Part shown: positions 34,584 through 44,356 of the stretch, in pieces
Layout: every line of letters starts with the position of its first letter
Numbering within the stretch: the first letter of the stretch is position 1
Assembly: GCF_029953285.1 (NCBI RefSeq)
Contig: NZ_JASAOI010000026.1
Coordinates: 62,001 to 126,000 of the forward strand
DNA: 64,000 nt
From: Yinghuangia seranimata
Lineage (GTDB): Bacteria > Actinomycetota > Actinomycetes > Streptomycetales > Streptomycetaceae
Reading direction: 5' to 3'
The notes under the pieces: generated by a model
Databases searched by the model: none
Told to the model about the DNA's origin: nothing
Seen by the model: only the letters and a program-made list of their open reading frames with translations
Program-made: the position numbers and the translations under genes

Positions 34584-34946
34584 ATGCTGGACCGCGTCGC
34601 GTTGCGGGGACTCAAGGCCCGGGGCCACCACGGGGTGTTCGACCACGAGCGTGAGGAAGGCCAGACGTTCATCGTCGACCTCGTGCTCGGCATCGACACG
34701 CGGCCCGCGGCGGCCGGCGACGACCTGGAGCTGACCGCGCACTACGGCGTCATCGCCGAGGAGGTCGTCGCGGTCGTCCAGGGCGAGCCGGTCAACCTCA
34801 TCGAGACGCTGGCGCAGAAGATCGCCGACGCGTGCCTGGCACACAAGCAGGTCGAGGAGGTCGAGGTGGTCGTGCACAAGCCGGACGCCCCGATCACCGT
34901 GCCGTTCGACGATGTGACCGTAACGATTGTTCGGAGTCGTGTGTGA
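34584..34946 (+). CDS. folB: dihydroneopterin aldolase
   Basis: 120 residues from ATG 34584, which has GGAGGG 9 nt upstream (an in-frame GTG at 34560 would add 8 residues). LRGLKARGHHGVFDHEREEGQ contains the catalytic Tyr/Glu-region loop, and EVVVHKPDAPITVPFDDV carries the catalytic Lys. It splits dihydroneopterin to 6-hydroxymethyl-dihydropterin. Overlaps folK by GTGTGA. Confidence 0.93.
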   Translation: MLDRVALRGLKARGHHGVFDHEREEGQTFIVDLVLGIDTRPAAAGDDLELTAHYGVIAEEVVAVVQGEPVNLIETLAQKIADACLAHKQVEEVEVVVHKPDAPITVPFDDVTVTIVRSRV

Positions 34947-35500
34947 CGGATCTGGGGACGGACACTCTGATGCGGATGCAGGCCCTCAGCGGCCCGCACC
35001 GCGCGGTACTTGCGCTCGGCAGCAACCTGGGCAACCGGAGAGAGAACCTGCAGGGGGCGATCGACGCCCTCGCGGACACCCCGGGGATCCGGGTCAACGT
35101 CGTCTCACCGCTGTACGTGACCGAGGCGGTGGGCGGTCCGGAGGACCAGCCGGACTACTTCAACGCGGTCGTCCTGGTCGACACGTTCCTGCCCCCGGAG
35201 ATGCTCCTGGACCGGGCGAACGCCGTCGAGGAGGCCTTCCAGCGGGTGCGCGCCGAGCACTGGGGCCCGCGCACGCTGGACGTGGACATCATCACCTACG
35301 CCGAGCAGGTCTCCGACGACCCGCACCTGACGCTGCCGCACCCGCGGGCGTACGAGCGGGCGTTCGTGCTCGCGCCGTGGCTGGACGCGGACCCCGACGC
35401 CGAGTTGCCGGGGCGCGGCCGGGTCGCCGACCTGCTGGCGAAGCTGGGCACCGCGGGCGTCGAGCGGCGCGACGACCTGGAGCTGAGGCTCCCGGAGTGA
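34943..35500 (+). CDS. folK: 2-amino-4-hydroxy-6-hydroxymethyldihydropteridine diphosphokinase
   Basis: 185 residues, GTG start overlapping the folB stop. Signatures: AVLALGSNLGNRRENL, GPEDQPDYFNAVV, HWGPRTLDVDIITY and LPHPRAYERAFVLAPW. It transfers pyrophosphate from ATP to hydroxymethyl-dihydropterin, supplying FolP. Followed with overlap by the DUF3180 gene. Confidence 0.95.
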   Translation: MTDLGTDTLMRMQALSGPHRAVLALGSNLGNRRENLQGAIDALADTPGIRVNVVSPLYVTEAVGGPEDQPDYFNAVVLVDTFLPPEMLLDRANAVEEAFQRVRAEHWGPRTLDVDIITYAEQVSDDPHLTLPHPRAYERAFVLAPWLDADPDAELPGRGRVADLLAKLGTAGVERRDDLELRLPE

Positions 35501-35991
35501 AGCCGACGCGTCCCACCGTGCTGCTCGGCGTCGCCGTGGCGACCGGCGCGCTGGCGTACGGCGGCATAAACCTGTGGCTGACCCGAGGCACGCCCCCGGG
35601 CGTCCCGGTGCTGGCGCCGTTCGTGCTGCTGCTGCTCGCGGGGGTCGCGCTGGCGACCGGGCTGGCGCTGCGCTCGCGCTTCAAGGCGCAGCGCGAGCGG
35701 CGCGTGGACGCCAAGCCGGTCGATCCGCTGACGGCCGCGCGGGCGGTGGTGTTCGCGAAGGCCAGCTCGCTGGTCGCGGCGCTGATCGCGGGCCTGTACG
35801 GCGGGTACGGCCTGTACCTGTGGATGCACCTGGACAACGAGGTGCGGCGCCAGCAGGCCGCCCGCTGCGGGTACTCCGTGGGCGCGGCGGTGCTGCTGGT
35901 GCTGGCGGCGCTGTTCCTGGAGCGGGTGTGCCGCGTCCCCGAGGACGAGGACAAGCCGCCGAACGGGGCCCAGGGCTCGAACCGGCACTGA
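35497..35991 (+). CDS. DUF3180 membrane protein
   Basis: 164 residues, GTG start overlapping the folK stop. Four membrane helices: residues about 8-26, 37-55, 85-108 and 127-145. DPLTAARAVVFAKASSLVAALIAGLYGGY and the RRQQAARCGYSVGAA loop are the DUF3180 signature. Always linked to folK in actinobacteria, but without an established role. A 14-bp terminator hairpin follows. Confidence 0.88.
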   Translation: MKPTRPTVLLGVAVATGALAYGGINLWLTRGTPPGVPVLAPFVLLLLAGVALATGLALRSRFKAQRERRVDAKPVDPLTAARAVVFAKASSLVAALIAGLYGGYGLYLWMHLDNEVRRQQAARCGYSVGAAVLLVLAALFLERVCRVPEDEDKPPNGAQGSNRH

Positions 35992-36014
35992 GTCCGTCCC
36001 GACCGTTTCCTTCT

Positions 36015-36044
36015 CGCGCCGCCCGCGACCTCGCGGGCGGCGCG
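36015..36044. terminator. terminator hairpin after the folB-folK-DUF3180 unit
   Basis: CGCGCCGCCCGCGA-CC-TCGCGGGCGGCGCG, 14-bp perfect stem. Confidence 0.75.
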
Positions 36045-36224
36045 CGTCGTTCCCGGCGACGCCGCCCGGCTGTTGCCCGAAAGGGCACGTCCCGGGGCCC
36101 GAAGGGGCGGCCGGAACTCGTGGCTACCCGCGAGTACCGCTGCCACGGATCGATGTGCCAGTGACATTGTCGACACATAGTCAGCAATCGGTGTGGCGTT
36201 ATGCGTTCGCCCATCCGGCCGCGT

Positions 36225-36230
36225 TAATGT
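36225..36230 (+). promoter_or_regulatory. -10 element TAATGT, leaderless promoter
   Basis: Ends 7 nt before the ATG at 36238, with no Shine-Dalgarno. Confidence 0.55.
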
Positions 36231-36237
36231 CACCTTC

Positions 36238-37503
36238 ATGTCTCGTGGACGTCACCGCCAGTCCTCCGCCCTCCAGCGCATATCCGTGCTGGCCGGGGCA
36301 CTCGCGCCCGCACTCGCCGCAGTGCTGCTCGCCCTTGTCGGCAGCGGCGCGACGCTGCTTCGCGTCGCCGTGCTGTGCGCCGTGGCGTCGACCGGTGGTG
36401 TCGCCGCGATCCTGTGGCGCAGCCGCCGCGGATACGGCAACGACCTCGCGCGGCGCCGCCGCGACGGCGAGCGCCTCGCCGAGTCGCTGACCGGCGCGAC
36501 CGCCGCGCGCGAGGAGACGCTGCGCCGGCTCGCCGACCGGGAGCGTGAACTGGCCACCGCGCGCGAGCGCGAACGCGGCCTGCGTTCCGGCATCGACAAG
36601 CTGCAGAAGGCCCTCCCGCCGCGCCCGGTCGCCCTCACCCCCGAGCTGTTCGCGCGCGGGGCGGCGGCACTGACCGCGCTCGAACGTCAGGCCCGCGAAC
36701 GGCACCGGGCGCAGGCCCCGGCGGCTCCGGTCCGGCACCGGCCGATCTCCGTGGACGGGCTCGTCCCGGCGTACGCCGCAGGCATGTTCGGTGCGGCGGC
36801 CCCGCGTTCCGCGGCCCCGAAGCCTGCGGCCTCCGCTCCCGCCACTCCGGCGCCGGCTCCGGTGGCGCCGCGTCCCGTGGCGGCCCCGCGTCCGATGCCC
36901 CGGATCGCCCCGCCGCAGGCCGTCCCCGCGGCACGCGTGCCCGAGCCGCGCCTCGCCGCCGAGTTGGTCCCGCTGCGGCCGGCGCCGAGCGGGGTGGCGG
37001 TCCCGGCCGTGCCGGAGGAGCCGGCCGAGGACCTCGACCTGGGCGTCGAGGCGCTGGAACCCGCTGTCGCCGCGATGCCGGCGGACCCCGCGGACCCCGC
37101 GGACCCGGCGGAGGCGGTCGCCCGCGTCGTCCAGGACGTCGCCGACACCGTCCGGAACACGAACGCCCGGCTGGCGCTCGTGACGGGGGAGACGTCGTTC
37201 GACTTCTTCGGGCGCCCGGCGCACGTCGAGCCCGAGCCGGAGCCCGTCGACGCGGTGGACGACGCGCCGGTGGACGCCGTGGTCGAGGCCGAGGGCGTCG
37301 TCGAAGCGGTCGAAGCCGAAGAAGCAGTCGAAGCCGAAGAAGCGGAAGAGGCCGTCGTGGCCGCGATCGTGCCCGTGCCGGTCGTCCCCCGACAGCTGGT
37401 CACGCACGAGCCGCGCACCGGCCGGGCGATCCCGGTCGACCTGACCGCGCACGACGACACCGAGCAGCTGCCGCGCATCGTCGACGACCGCAAGCACGCC
37501 TGA
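36238..37503 (+). CDS. membrane-anchored coiled-coil protein with long acidic/Pro-Ala tail, hypothetical
   Basis: 421 residues. Two hydrophobic helices near the N-terminus (about 17-60) are followed by an Arg/Glu coiled coil (about 70-130). Next comes a long Pro/Ala low-complexity region (about 185-260) and a strongly acidic segment (about 330-385, VEAVEAEEAVEAEEAEEAV). The topology suggests an inner-membrane anchor with an extended cytoplasmic tail. Function unknown. Conserved position next to the fol genes suggests a morphological or membrane-organisation role. Confidence 0.72.
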   Translation: MSRGRHRQSSALQRISVLAGALAPALAAVLLALVGSGATLLRVAVLCAVASTGGVAAILWRSRRGYGNDLARRRRDGERLAESLTGATAAREETLRRLADRERELATARERERGLRSGIDKLQKALPPRPVALTPELFARGAAALTALERQARERHRAQAPAAPVRHRPISVDGLVPAYAAGMFGAAAPRSAAPKPAASAPATPAPAPVAPRPVAAPRPMPRIAPPQAVPAARVPEPRLAAELVPLRPAPSGVAVPAVPEEPAEDLDLGVEALEPAVAAMPADPADPADPAEAVARVVQDVADTVRNTNARLALVTGETSFDFFGRPAHVEPEPEPVDAVDDAPVDAVVEAEGVVEAVEAEEAVEAEEAEEAVVAAIVPVPVVPRQLVTHEPRTGRAIPVDLTAHDDTEQLPRIVDDRKHA

Positions 37504-37528
37504 GCCGACAGGCGACGGGCCGATCCGT

Positions 37529-37557
37529 GTGGGCGGGTGCCGAAAGGCCCCGCCCAC
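37529..37557. terminator. bidirectional hairpin
   Basis: GTGGGCGGGTGCC-GAAA-GGCCCCGCCCAC, a GC stem with one bulge and a GAAA loop between convergent genes. Confidence 0.7.
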
Positions 37558-37570
37558 CGTCATGTACCGG

Positions 37571-38722
37571 TCACTTGTCGATGTCGCCGACGACGAAGAA
37601 CATCGAGCCGAGGATCGCGACCATGTCGGCGACCAGCGTGCCCGGCAGGAGCTCCGACAGCACCTGCACGTTGTTGAACGACGCCGAGCGCAGCTTGAGC
37701 CGCCACGGCGTCTTCTCGCCGCGCGACACCAGGTAGTAGCCGTTGACGCCGAGCGGGTTCTCCGTCCACGCGTACGTGTGCCCTTCCGGCGCCTTCAGCA
37801 CCTTCGGCAGCCGCAGGTTGATCGGCCCGGGCGGCAGCGTCTCGAGCCGGTCCAGGCACGCGTCCGCGAGATCGAGCGACACCTCCACCTGGTCGATCAG
37901 GCAGGAGAACCGGGCGAGGCAGTCGCCCTCCTCGCGGGTGACCACGCGCAGCACGTCCGTGAGTTCGCCGTACGCGAGGTAGGGCTCGTCGCGGCGCAGG
38001 TCGAAGTCGACGCCGGACGCGCGGGCGATCGGGCCGCTGACGCCGTACGCGTGCACCGTCTCGCGGCTGAGCACCCCGACGCCCTTCGTGCGGGCGCGGA
38101 AGATCTCGTTGCCGTGCACGAGGTCGCGCAGCACCGGCACGCGCCCGCGCACCCCGGCGACCGCGGCGCGGGCCCGGCCGAGCCAGCCGGCGGGCAGGTC
38201 CTCCTTGAGCCCGCCGACCCGGTTGAACATGAAGTGCATGCGGCCGCCGGAGATCTCCTCCATGACGGCCTGGATCTCCTCGCGGTCCCGGAACGCGTGG
38301 AAGATCGGCGTGATCGCGCCCAGTTCGAGCGGGTAGGAGCCGAGGAACATCAGGTGGCTGAGCACCCGGTTGAGCTCGGCGAGCAGCGTGCGCGCCCACA
38401 CCGCGCGCTCCGGCACCTCCATGCCGAGCATGCGCTCGACGGCGAGCACGACGCCGAGTTCGTTCGCGAACGCGGACAGCCAGTCGTGCCGGTTCGCCAG
38501 CACCAGGATCTGCCGGTAGTCGCGCACCTCGAACAGCTTCTCGGCGCCGCGGTGCATGTAGCCGATGATCGGCTCGGCGGTGATGATGCGTTCGCCGTCG
38601 AGCACGAGGCGCAGGCGCAGCACCCCGTGTGTCGACGGGTGCTGCGGACCGATGTTGAGCACCATGTCGGTGGTGTCGAGCTGGTCCGCGCCGATCCCGA
38701 CGCCAACGGTGGCCTCTGTCAT
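37571..38722 (-). CDS. nuoD: orphan NADH-quinone oxidoreductase subunit D (NuoD2)
   Basis: 383 residues from the ATG at 38720-38722; the longer frame upstream is antisense of the PH-domain genes. 49-kDa subunit motifs: [35 protein letters not shown] and the C-terminal [17 protein letters not shown], which carries the terminal VxGDIDR-like quinone-site segment. It stands alone, with no nuo genes around, a known streptomycete duplication outside the nuo operon. May form an alternative complex or a hydrogenase-like module. Shorter than the usual 400-440 residues. Confidence 0.9.
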   Translation of the reverse strand: MTEATVGVGIGADQLDTTDMVLNIGPQHPSTHGVLRLRLVLDGERIITAEPIIGYMHRGAEKLFEVRDYRQILVLANRHDWLSAFANELGVVLAVERMLGMEVPERAVWARTLLAELNRVLSHLMFLGSYPLELGAITPIFHAFRDREEIQAVMEEISGGRMHFMFNRVGGLKEDLPAGWLGRARAAVAGVRGRVPVLRDLVHGNEIFRARTKGVGVLSRETVHAYGVSGPIARASGVDFDLRRDEPYLAYGELTDVLRVVTREEGDCLARFSCLIDQVEVSLDLADACLDRLETLPPGPINLRLPKVLKAPEGHTYAWTENPLGVNGYYLVSRGEKTPWRLKLRSASFNNVQVLSELLPGTLVADMVAILGSMFFVVGDIDK

Positions 38723-38791
38723 GTCAGCGATTTTGCCAGGGAACCGGATTCCTGCCCGGAATGTGCGGCAACGGTCCGCGATGGGGCGACC

Positions 38792-38797
38792 TACGCT
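38792..38797 (+). promoter_or_regulatory. -10 element TACGCT, leaderless promoter
   Basis: Ends 6 nt before the ATG at 38804. Same box and spacing class as folP. Confidence 0.5.
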
Positions 38798-38803
38798 TGG
38801 GCC

Positions 38804-39292
38804 ATGGATCACGCGCTGGCCCCGCCCGAGGCGGCATGGCACCCCGTGTCGGAGCAGTTGTTCCGGGTCCGGCGGTTCGTGCTGCTGGTGGTCGCGGTGC
38901 CGCTCGGCGTGGCGGGCGCGGTGGTCGGCGGGATCTTCGTGGGGACCTGGCTGGCGGGGCTGATCGGCGGCCTCCTGGCGGTCGTGCTGGTGTGGGCGGT
39001 CGTGGCGCTGCGGCGCAACCAGCGGTCGTGGCGGTACGCGGAGCGGGCCGACGACCTGTTGATCGCGCACGGGGTGATGTGGCGGCGGCTCGTGGTCGTG
39101 CCGTACGGCCGGATGCAGTTCGTCGACGTGACGGCCGGGCCGGTCGAGCGGCGCTTCGGGATCGCCAAGATCAAGCTGCACACCGCGTCGGCGGCCACCG
39201 ACGCCGTGGTGCGCGGGCTGCCGCCCGAGGAGGCCGCGCGGCTGCGCGACCGGCTGGCCGAGCGCGGCGAGGCCCGCTCCGCGGGACTGTAG
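38804..39292 (+). CDS. bacterial PH-domain membrane protein (YdbS-like)
   Basis: 162 residues. Two membrane helices (about 27-45 and 50-68) followed by a bPH2 domain: [57 protein letters not shown]. YdbS/YdbT pairs act at the membrane in lipid homeostasis or in resistance to foreign membrane-active peptides. The partner follows after 10 bp. Confidence 0.87.
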   Translation: MDHALAPPEAAWHPVSEQLFRVRRFVLLVVAVPLGVAGAVVGGIFVGTWLAGLIGGLLAVVLVWAVVALRRNQRSWRYAERADDLLIAHGVMWRRLVVVPYGRMQFVDVTAGPVERRFGIAKIKLHTASAATDAVVRGLPPEEAARLRDRLAERGEARSAGL

Positions 39293-39302
39293 GCGGCGGC
39301 GC

Positions 39303-40670
39303 ATGGCGATCGACCAGGACGCTGCGGTGTCGGGACCGGGTGTGCCCGGCGGGAACGCGGTGCCGCGGCGGCTCCATCCGCTCACCCCGGTGGCCCGGGG
39401 ATGGAAGGCGATGGCGCTGGTCATCGCGGTCTTCGGACAGCACGCCGCGCGCACGAACGAGACGCGGCTCGGTGCGGCCGTGGCCGGCTCGGTGTTCGTC
39501 GCGGCGTTGTTGTGGGGGCTGCTGAGCTGGGCGTTCACGGTGTACCGGATCGAGGCCGACGACCTGCGGATCGACTCGGGGGTGCTGTTCCGGCGGACCC
39601 GGCACGTGCATCTGGGGCGGCTGCAGGCCGTCGACGTGGTGCGGCCGTTCATCGCCCGGCTGCTGGGGCTGGCCGAGCTGAAGCTGCAGGTGGCGGGCGG
39701 GGACTCGGCAGAGGGGTCGCTCGCCTATGTGCGCGAGGCCGACGCTCAGGCGCTGCGGGCCGAGCTGCTGGCGCGGGCGGCGGGGGTGCGTCCGGACGCG
39801 GGGGAGGCGCCGGAGCGTCCGCTGGTGGTCGTGCCGATGCCGGTGCTGATCGGGTCGGTCCTGCTGTCGTTCGGGACGTGGATGTTCCTGGTCCCCTCGT
39901 TCGTCCTCATCGGCTTCGCGATCGGCACGCACAGCTCGGCGCTGCTGCTCGGCTTCATCCCGCTGCTGATCGCGGCGTGGCAGTTCTCGGTCGGGCGGGT
40001 GCTGCGCTACTTCGACTTCACGCTGTCGGAGTCCGCCGACGGGCTGCGGCTCGCGCACGGGCTCATCGAGCACCGGCACCAGACCGTGCCGCCGGGGCGG
40101 GTGCAGGCGGTGCGGCTCGTGCAGCCGCTGCTGTGGCGGCCCAAGGGATGGGTGCGCGTCGAGGTCAACATCGCGGGCTACGGGCACCGGGAGGACAACG
40201 AGCACCAGGAGTCCACGCTGCTTCCGGTCGCGCCGCGCGCGGTGGCGCTGGGCGTGCTGGGGCGGATCCTGCCGGACGTGGACGTCGACGCGGTGCCGCT
40301 GACGCCCGTGCCGAAGCGGGCGCGCTGGCACAGCCCGGTGCGGCGGCTCGGCATGCGGTGCGGGGCGGACGACAAGGTCTTCGTGGCACGGCGCGGCGTG
40401 CTGCGGCGGGAGACGGACGTGATCCCGCACGCGAAGGTGCAGAGCGTGCGGCGGACCCAGGGTCCCTTCGAGCGGCTGCTCGGGCTGGCGACCGTCCACC
40501 TGGACTCGACGCCGGGCCCGGTGCACGTCACGGCCTCGCTGCGGGACTCCGTCGAGGCGGCGCGGCTGGTCGACGAGCAGGCCGAACGGTCCCGGATCGG
40601 GCGCCGGGGAGAGGGGCCTCACAGATGGTCTGCGGCCTCCGGGGGTTCCCCTGAGGGGAACCGTCGCTAA
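39303..40670 (+). CDS. bacterial PH-domain membrane protein (YdbT-like)
   Basis: 455 residues, two or three bPH2 repeats: [34 protein letters not shown] (about 80-115), [24 protein letters not shown] (about 255) and the last [35 protein letters not shown] (about 365). Four membrane helices lie in two pairs. Forms a unit with the upstream YdbS-like gene. Molecular role unproven. Confidence 0.87.
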   Translation: MAIDQDAAVSGPGVPGGNAVPRRLHPLTPVARGWKAMALVIAVFGQHAARTNETRLGAAVAGSVFVAALLWGLLSWAFTVYRIEADDLRIDSGVLFRRTRHVHLGRLQAVDVVRPFIARLLGLAELKLQVAGGDSAEGSLAYVREADAQALRAELLARAAGVRPDAGEAPERPLVVVPMPVLIGSVLLSFGTWMFLVPSFVLIGFAIGTHSSALLLGFIPLLIAAWQFSVGRVLRYFDFTLSESADGLRLAHGLIEHRHQTVPPGRVQAVRLVQPLLWRPKGWVRVEVNIAGYGHREDNEHQESTLLPVAPRAVALGVLGRILPDVDVDAVPLTPVPKRARWHSPVRRLGMRCGADDKVFVARRGVLRRETDVIPHAKVQSVRRTQGPFERLLGLATVHLDSTPGPVHVTASLRDSVEAARLVDEQAERSRIGRRGEGPHRWSAASGGSPEGNRR

Positions 40671-40671
40671 T

Positions 40672-40688
40672 ATCTGACGCATCGTCAT
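40672..40688. promoter_or_regulatory. TGACG-CAT-CGTCA operator upstream of the CoA-transferase gene
   Basis: Perfect 13-bp palindrome TGACGCATCGTCA (40675-40687), 20 bp before the ATG and overlapping the expected promoter. Nearly identical to the site between the SDR and MarR genes (17452-17468). Confidence 0.65.
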
Positions 40689-40706
40689 ATTCTCCGGGAG
40701 GTCACG

Positions 40707-41945
40707 ATGAGTCAGGTGCCAGCCCCGCTGGCCGGAGTGCGGATCATCGAATGCTCGATGCTCGGCCCCGCCGCGATCACCTCGGCCCTGGTCGACCTCG
40801 GTGCCGAAGTCATCAAGATCGAGCCGCCGAACGGCGACTACATCCGCGACATGACGTGGCCGATCATCGAGGGCGTCTCGCTGATGCACCTCCACATCAA
40901 CCGCGGCAAGAAGTCGCTGGTCCTCGACCTGCGCAAGCCCGAGGCCGTGGCCACGTTCAAGGAACTGGTCAAGGACGCCGACGCGGTCATCGAGGCCATG
41001 CGTCCGGGCGGCCTGGCCAAGCGCGGCATCGGGTTCGAGGACCTGAAGGAGATCAACCCGAAGATCGTCTTCTGCACGATCTCGGGCTACGGCGCGACCG
41101 GGCCGTACCGCGACATGCCGTCGCACGGTGTGGCGTACGACACGTGGGCGGGCGTCGTGAAGCCGGCGTTCACCGACGAGGGCCACCCGTACACGCCGGA
41201 GCACGCCTCAATCGGCATCCACGCCGGCCCGCTCTTCGGCGCGCTCGGCGTCCTCGCGGCGATCATCCGGGCCCGCGCCACCGGCGTCGGCGGCCAGATC
41301 GACATCGCGCAGTCGGACGCCGCGGCGGCCATGGACTGGCTGCGCAGCGAGACGTACAAGGCCTACGAGCGCCCCGAGTCCGAGGTCACCGGCAACAAGA
41401 CCGACAACTACGTGCGCCGCGCCCCGGGCACCGCCGGCATGACCGAGGGCGTCCGCTACCAGATGTACAAGTCGTCGGACGGCTACGTGCTGTTCATGGC
41501 GTCCGAGCAGTCGCTGTGGAAGAACTTCTGCGAGGCCGTCGGCCGCCCCGACCTGTTCGAGAAGTGGCCCGGCTCGACGTACGCCGACCACGCGGTGGGC
41601 AACCTCGAACTGCGCGACGAGCTCCGCAAGATCTTCGAGACCCGCACGTCGCTCGAGTGGCTGGCCTTCGGCAACGAGGCCAACACCCCGATCGCGCCGG
41701 TCAACGACCCGAAGACGATCGCCGCCGACCCGCAGTTCCAGCACCGCTTCACGTGGTTCCCCAAGGAGGAGCTGGGCTCCGACCAGCTCTCCTCCCCGAT
41801 CCACTTCGTCGGCGAGGAACTGCCCCGGCCGTTCAAGGCCCCGACGATCGGCCAGCACAGCGACGAGGTCCTGGCGGACCTCCTCGGCTACGACGAGGCC
41901 AAGATCGCCGAGCTCCGCGACGCGGGCGCCCTCGGCAAGAGCTGA
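40707..41945 (+). CDS. CaiB/BaiF-family (class III) CoA-transferase
   Basis: 412 residues, with GGGAGGT 5 nt before the ATG. PLAGVRIIECSMLGPAAITSALVDLGAEVIKIEPP, GGLAKRGIGFEDLKEINPKIVFCTISGYGATGPY and IDIAQSDAAAAMDWL (with the catalytic Asp region) define the family. It transfers CoA between acyl-CoA and a free acid. The family is common in actinomycete sterol, terpene and aromatic acid catabolism. Regulated by the palindrome just upstream. Confidence 0.9.
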   Translation: MSQVPAPLAGVRIIECSMLGPAAITSALVDLGAEVIKIEPPNGDYIRDMTWPIIEGVSLMHLHINRGKKSLVLDLRKPEAVATFKELVKDADAVIEAMRPGGLAKRGIGFEDLKEINPKIVFCTISGYGATGPYRDMPSHGVAYDTWAGVVKPAFTDEGHPYTPEHASIGIHAGPLFGALGVLAAIIRARATGVGGQIDIAQSDAAAAMDWLRSETYKAYERPESEVTGNKTDNYVRRAPGTAGMTEGVRYQMYKSSDGYVLFMASEQSLWKNFCEAVGRPDLFEKWPGSTYADHAVGNLELRDELRKIFETRTSLEWLAFGNEANTPIAPVNDPKTIAADPQFQHRFTWFPKEELGSDQLSSPIHFVGEELPRPFKAPTIGQHSDEVLADLLGYDEAKIAELRDAGALGKS

Positions 41946-42015
41946 CCTCCACCGCATCGCGCCGGCCGGGCGCGGGACGGGCCGTGCGGCCCACCCGCCC
42001 CGGCCGTTCGCGTTT

Positions 42016-42951
42016 TCACGGCTCGGGTGTCCAGTCCGGCACCCAGGTGCCGGTGGTGCCGACGCCGGCCGCCGTGGCGGCGAGGTGGGCGCGGAGCGCG
42101 GCCAGCCCGGGGTGCGGGTTGTCGCGGTGCCACAGGAGCGAGTGCGGGTACACGGGCGCCGGGTCGGTCACCGGGATGCGGCGCAGGCCGTGGCCCGCGG
42201 GCCAGACGAGCCGGGTCTGGTCGCCCATGAAGGTCGCCAGGGCCGGGGTGTCGGCGACGGTGTCGAGGAGCGCGTCGGAGCCGAAGTTGGGGCCGGTCGC
42301 CTCGATGGTGAGGCCGAACTCGGCGACGAGGTCGTCGTAGTAGGCGGTCCACTCCGTCCCCGGGACGAGCCCGGGCATCCAGATCCGGTGCCCGGCGAGC
42401 TGGGCGACGGTCACCGACCGGGCGGACGCCAGCGCGTGGCCGGGGCCGGTGAGCAGCTCGAGCCGCTCGTCGAGCACCCGGACGGACGTGATGTCGTCGG
42501 GCAGCGGCCGGCCGGGCACGCCGACGGCGCGGAAGGACGCGTCGATCGTGCCGGACCGGATGGCGGCGACGGCGGCGTCCATCTCGAACAGCATCACCAC
42601 GTCGAGGTCGGTGTCGGGGTGCGCCCGGTGGAAGGCGCGCATCAGGCCCGACCCCGCCCCGCGCGACGAGAGGATGTCGACGCGCAGCGGACGGCGGCCG
42701 GCACGCACGGACTCGACCGCGCGCTCGGCGACGCGCAGCAGTTCCCGGGCGTGCGGCAGGAACGCCTGCCCGTCGATCGTGAGCTCGGCGCCGCGCGGCG
42801 TGCGCGTGAACAGCCGCACGCCGAGGGTCCGCTCCAACGCGGCGATGCGCTTGGACACCGCCTGCTGGGTGACGGCCAGGTCGGTGGCGGCGTCCTGGAA
42901 GCGCCCCGCGTGGGCGGCGACGACGAAGGTCCGCACGGCGTCGAGGTCCAT
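42016..42951 (-). CDS. LysR-family transcriptional regulator
   Basis: 311 residues. Winged helix-turn-helix at residues 1-60 (FVVAAHAGRFQDAATDLAVTQQAVSKRIAALERTLGVRLFTRTPRG) and a periplasmic-binding-like effector domain (about 90-295). Divergent from an MFS gene, with a perfect LysR-type inverted repeat in the gap. It probably activates the exporter and represses itself. Ligand unknown. Confidence 0.9.
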   Translation of the reverse strand: MDLDAVRTFVVAAHAGRFQDAATDLAVTQQAVSKRIAALERTLGVRLFTRTPRGAELTIDGQAFLPHARELLRVAERAVESVRAGRRPLRVDILSSRGAGSGLMRAFHRAHPDTDLDVVMLFEMDAAVAAIRSGTIDASFRAVGVPGRPLPDDITSVRVLDERLELLTGPGHALASARSVTVAQLAGHRIWMPGLVPGTEWTAYYDDLVAEFGLTIEATGPNFGSDALLDTVADTPALATFMGDQTRLVWPAGHGLRRIPVTDPAPVYPHSLLWHRDNPHPGLAALRAHLAATAAGVGTTGTWVPDWTPEP

Positions 42952-42967
42952 GCCGACACCCTAAGGG

Positions 42968-42984
42968 CACAACCACAGGTTGTG
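42968..42984. promoter_or_regulatory. LysR-type operator
   Basis: CACAACC-ACA-GGTTGTG, perfect 7-bp arms, 17 bp upstream of the LysR start codon in the LysR/MFS gap. The position fits an autoregulatory recognition site. Confidence 0.78.
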
Positions 42985-43084
42985 GCCAGGCGTCCTCTCG
43001 GTTGTTTGATCCCAGGACCTACCGCTCGCTTTGATGCTTCCGATCGCGGATCGGTTGTGCAGGCGGGCGGCAAGGGGGTCGGGG

Positions 43085-44329
43085 ATGGGACACGGGAACC
43101 GCTTGGGGCGGTCGTTCGGATGGCTGTGGGCGGCGTACGGGACGAGCGCGCTCGGCACCTGGCTCGCCTTCGGGGCGTTCCCGCTGATCGCCATCCAGGT
43201 CCTGCACGCCGGGCCGGCCGAGGTGGCGGCGCTGTCCGCCGTGGGAGCGGCGGTGGGCGCGGTCGTGGCGGTGCCGCTCGGCCCGTGGGTGGAGTTCCGC
43301 CGCAAGCGGCCCGTGCTGATCGGCACGGACCTGGCGCGGTGCGCGGCACTGCTGACCGTCCCCGCCGCGTACGCGCTCGGCGTGCTCACCTTCGTCCAGC
43401 TCCTCCTGGTCTCGGTCGTCGTCGCGGCCGCCGACATCACCTTCCGCGCCGCCTCCGGCGCGTACGTGAAGACGCTGCTGCCGCGCGAGCACCTGCTCGT
43501 CGCCAACGCCCGGTTCGAGTCCACGGCCTGGACGACCACGATCATCGGGCCGCCGCTGGGCGGCGCGGCGATCGGACTGCTCGGCCCCGTGGCGACCGTG
43601 GTGGCCGACGCGGCAAGCTACCTGCTCTCGGCCCTGGGCATCCGCGCGACGGGCGGCGACGAGCCGCGGCCCGAACGCCGCGAGGCCGCGCGCATGCGCG
43701 CCGGCGACCTGCTCGACGGCTGGCGGTACATCCTCGCCGACCCCACGCTCCGCCCGCTGTTCTTCAACACCGCCCTGTTCAACGGCCTGGTGATGGCCGC
43801 CGAACCGCTGCTGGCCGTCCTGATGCTCCGCCAACTCGACTTCGCCCCATGGCAGTACGGCCTCGCCTTCGCCGCACCCGCGATCGGCGGACTCCTCGGC
43901 TCGCGGCTGGCCCGACCGCTCGTCACCCGCTTCGGGCAGCACCGGGTCCTGACCGCGACCGCGACGCTGCGCGCGGTGTGGCCGGTCGGCCTGGCCTTCA
44001 TCGGGCCGGGCACCGGCGGCCTGCTGCTCGTGATGGGCGTCGAACTCGGCCTGATCTTCTGCTGCGGGGTCTTCAACCCCGTCTCCGCCACCTACCGCCT
44101 GGAACGCACCGCGAACGACCGGGTCGCCCGCACCCTGTCCGCCTGGTCGGTGACGACCAAGGCCACGACCGCGCTCCTCACCGCCGTATGGGGCGTGCTG
44201 GGCGCCCTGCTCGGGCCGCGTACCGCCATCGGCCTGGCCGGCGTACTCCTGCTGGCGACGCCGCTGTTGCTTCCCCGGCGCGCCGCGGCACCCCACGCCG
44301 AGCCGGAGTCCGCGCCCAGCCGCGCCTGA
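43085..44329 (+). CDS. MFS transporter (enterobactin exporter-like)
   Basis: 414 residues from ATG 43085 (an in-frame ATG at 43031 would add 18 residues before the first helix). About 12 membrane helices: the first SFGWLWAAYGTSALGTWLAFGAFPL, then FRRKRPVLIGTDLARCAAL as motif A. EntS/MFS_3-like. Exports a small molecule and is regulated by the divergent LysR gene. Confidence 0.85.
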   Translation: MGHGNRLGRSFGWLWAAYGTSALGTWLAFGAFPLIAIQVLHAGPAEVAALSAVGAAVGAVVAVPLGPWVEFRRKRPVLIGTDLARCAALLTVPAAYALGVLTFVQLLLVSVVVAAADITFRAASGAYVKTLLPREHLLVANARFESTAWTTTIIGPPLGGAAIGLLGPVATVVADAASYLLSALGIRATGGDEPRPERREAARMRAGDLLDGWRYILADPTLRPLFFNTALFNGLVMAAEPLLAVLMLRQLDFAPWQYGLAFAAPAIGGLLGSRLARPLVTRFGQHRVLTATATLRAVWPVGLAFIGPGTGGLLLVMGVELGLIFCCGVFNPVSATYRLERTANDRVARTLSAWSVTTKATTALLTAVWGVLGALLGPRTAIGLAGVLLLATPLLLPRRAAAPHAEPESAPSRA

Positions 44330-44356
44330 GCGCGCACTCACCTCCAAGGAGAGATC

